A stretch of 16,813 nucleotides of DNA from Candidatus Zhuqueibacterota bacterium 4484_87. GTDB lineage: Bacteria; Zhuqueibacterota; Zhuqueibacteria; Thermofontimicrobiales; Thermofontimicrobiaceae. The position numbers and the translations under genes were made by a program. Of the stretch, positions 15,141-16,813 are shown piece by piece. The stretch covers positions 1 to 16,813 of the forward strand of contig NATN01000102.1 of the NCBI GenBank assembly GCA_002085355.1, written 5' to 3'. Below the pieces are notes generated by a model that searched no databases, was not told the origin of the DNA, and was given only the letters and a program-made list of their open reading frames with translations. Positions within the stretch are counted from its first letter, which is position 1. Every line of letters starts with the position of its first letter.

Positions 15141-16813
15141 TTGAATAAAATATTTTTGTTTTTGTTTTCAGTTGCTGTTTTTTTTGCCGGGACAGTGGTT
15201 GCCGAGATCATTCCCATCAGCCAGTTGCGCACGAAAATAACAGTGACGGTGTGCCCAATTTGCTGGGGCAGACTGTTTCCGTTCAGGGAGAAGTTACTGT
15301 AGCAGCACAATTCGGCATCAGTAGTTATATACAAGATGAGACCGGCGGGGTTGTAATTTATGACGAAGGGTTTGCCAAGACCGTCAATGTTGGCGATATG
15401 GTGACCGTTACCGGTACCGTTGATCAGTATAAGGGGCTAACGGAATTGAAAGCGGTTGTGATAGAAGAGCATGTGCCCGGCAGCGTTTCCGTTGTTCCGC
15501 AGGTTGTAACTTGCAAAATGATTGACGATGAAGGCGCCAGTGGTGTGGAAAATCTGGAGGGAAAACTTGTACGCGTCAATGGCGTCACTGTGGATACTGA
15601 TTCCTGGGCAGTTTCCGGGTCCGGGACAAATTATGTTTTGACCGATGCGACTGGGAGTTGCGAGATTCGCATCGATAAAGATTGCGAGATAGCCAATACA
15701 AACTCTCCCAATGGGGCATTTGATGTCATAGGCGTTATTTCTCAGTATGATCCGTCAGAGCCGTACACAGAAGGTTATCAACTGATGCCGCGTTTTAACG
15801 ATGATATTATTTTCCTGTCCGGTCCGAAAATTATTCAGGGGCCTGACATTAAAAAAATCGAACCATACGCACTGGAAATTTCCTGGCAGACTGATGTCGC
15901 AGCGAACTCAATTATCATGTTCGGTCAGACGAGTCAGTTTGAGATTGACACGCTTACCTTTTGGGGAGGGACTGGTCATGCTGTTTATCTGAACAATCTG
16001 TCTCCTGCGACATTGTACCATATCCGCGTGGGGTCATCGAATGAAACTGGGACAAATTATTCCGGCGAACTCCTGGCGATGACCGCTTCCGATCCCAGTT
16101 GCAGTGGTGAAATCAATGTCTATTTTAACCGTTCGGTAGATCAATCGTTTGCCATTGCCGGAAATGAAGCCCAAGGGAATCAAGACCTCGCCCAGAAATT
16201 TATCGACCGGGTCAATGCAGCGCAATTTTCCATCGATGTCTGTTTTTACTCCTGGGATTTAACCAATGTAACCAATGCTATCATTGACGCAAAAAATCGC
16301 GGGGTAAAAATTCGTTTCATCAACGATTCCGATCATGCTTATCAGACGCAAATCACACGTTTGCGGTCTGCGGGGATAGAGGTCATAGACCAGACTTTCA
16401 GCGAGTTGGGCAGTTGGGGAATCCAGCACAACAAGTTTGTTATTTTTGACGCGCGGGATAACAGTTCACCTGCCGACGACTGGGTCTGGACAGGGTCGGT
16501 GAATTTTACCGGTTATTCGGAGTTGGGTGTCAATGCGATTCAGAATGCAATTGAGATACAGGATCAATCTCTGGCAAAAGCATACACCCTGGAATTTGAA
16601 GAAATGTGGGGCTCCTCAACAGACACACCGAACAGCGCTGTTTCACGATTTGGCGCCAATAAATCGGACAACATACCTCATCATTTCAATATCGGAGGTA
16701 GATATGTGGAACTCTATATGTGTCCCACAGATCATGCTACGTCGCAAATAATCAAGGAAATTGAGGATGCGGATCGGGAACTCTATTTTTCCGTGCTGGC
16801 GTTTACCAGGTAT
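15141..16813 (+). CDS. Secreted OB-fold / FN3 / phospholipase D-family protein, frameshifted, 3' end outside window
   Basis: The first frame encodes a signal peptide (MNKIFLFLFSVAVFFAG, cut near VVA) and EIIPISQLRT, then runs into a stop at 15299-15301. From ~15236 the other frame continues without stop to the window end. One missing base in the AAAA run at 15234-15237 joins them. Domains: an OB-fold-like region (~15215-15810; LLGQTVSVQGEVTVAAQFG, SSYIQDETGGVVIYD, VGDMVTVTGTVDQY), an FN3-like domain (~15830-16080; LEISWQTDVAANSIIMFG, LYHIRVGSSNETG) and a PLD domain (from ~16110) with HNKFVIFD at 16427-16450, matching HxKxxxxD, and GSVNF at 16493-16507. The second PLD half has just begun (VELYMCPTDHA). 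TTG at 15141 is chosen because of AAAGGA at 7-nt spacing and the compact signal; an ATG at 15042 in the same frame would add 33 polar residues. Likely an extracellular phosphodiesterase or nuclease; substrate unknown. Confidence 0.8.

Overview
The window (about 43% GC by eye, standard bacterial code, good Shine-Dalgarno sites) looks like a chromosomal segment of a Gram-negative bacterium of the FCB side of the tree, probably a Calditrichota/KSB1-like lineage. The placement is inferred from content: GSI-alpha glutamine synthetase, DUF4416, PEGA and PQQ-propeller envelope proteins, Omp85 and other outer-membrane barrels, and many secreted or lipid-anchored products. No rRNA, tRNA, CRISPR array, integrase or transposase was recognised.

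Left part, + strand (1-8181): the 3' end of an M14-type carboxypeptidase-like gene closed by a strong intrinsic terminator; glnA with its own terminator; a lipoprotein serpin; a signal-peptide protein resembling an outer-membrane barrel; a decayed DUF4416 gene (internal deletion plus a 1-nt frameshift); and, overlapping its stop by ATGA, a short divergent pyruvate-kinase-like gene.

Middle part, - strand (8218-13624): an apparent operon led by a 972-residue protein that joins a secreted HELVH zinc-metallopeptidase domain, a TolB/PD40-like beta-propeller and a C-terminal Omp85 (BamA/TamA-type) barrel. It is followed 37 nt later by a PQQ-propeller lipoprotein of BamB-like form, which overlaps by ATGA a PEGA-domain protein with two C-terminal hydrophobic helices. 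A small eRF1-domain-2-like gene lies downstream on the same strand. The first three genes read as one envelope module and are the most interesting part of the window.

Right part (13867-16813): a lipoprotein with a fibronectin-III-like and a jelly-roll-like domain (- strand), divergent from a secreted OB-fold/FN3/phospholipase D-family protein (+ strand) that runs off the window. The latter has a good sigma70-type promoter and a 1-nt frameshift just after its signal peptide. Both single-base frameshifts in the window are -1 shifts right after an AAA codon in a short A-run, so a sequence error must be considered for each.

Intergenic stretches are all shorter than 300 nt; the signals seen in them are listed, and nothing else was recognised there.
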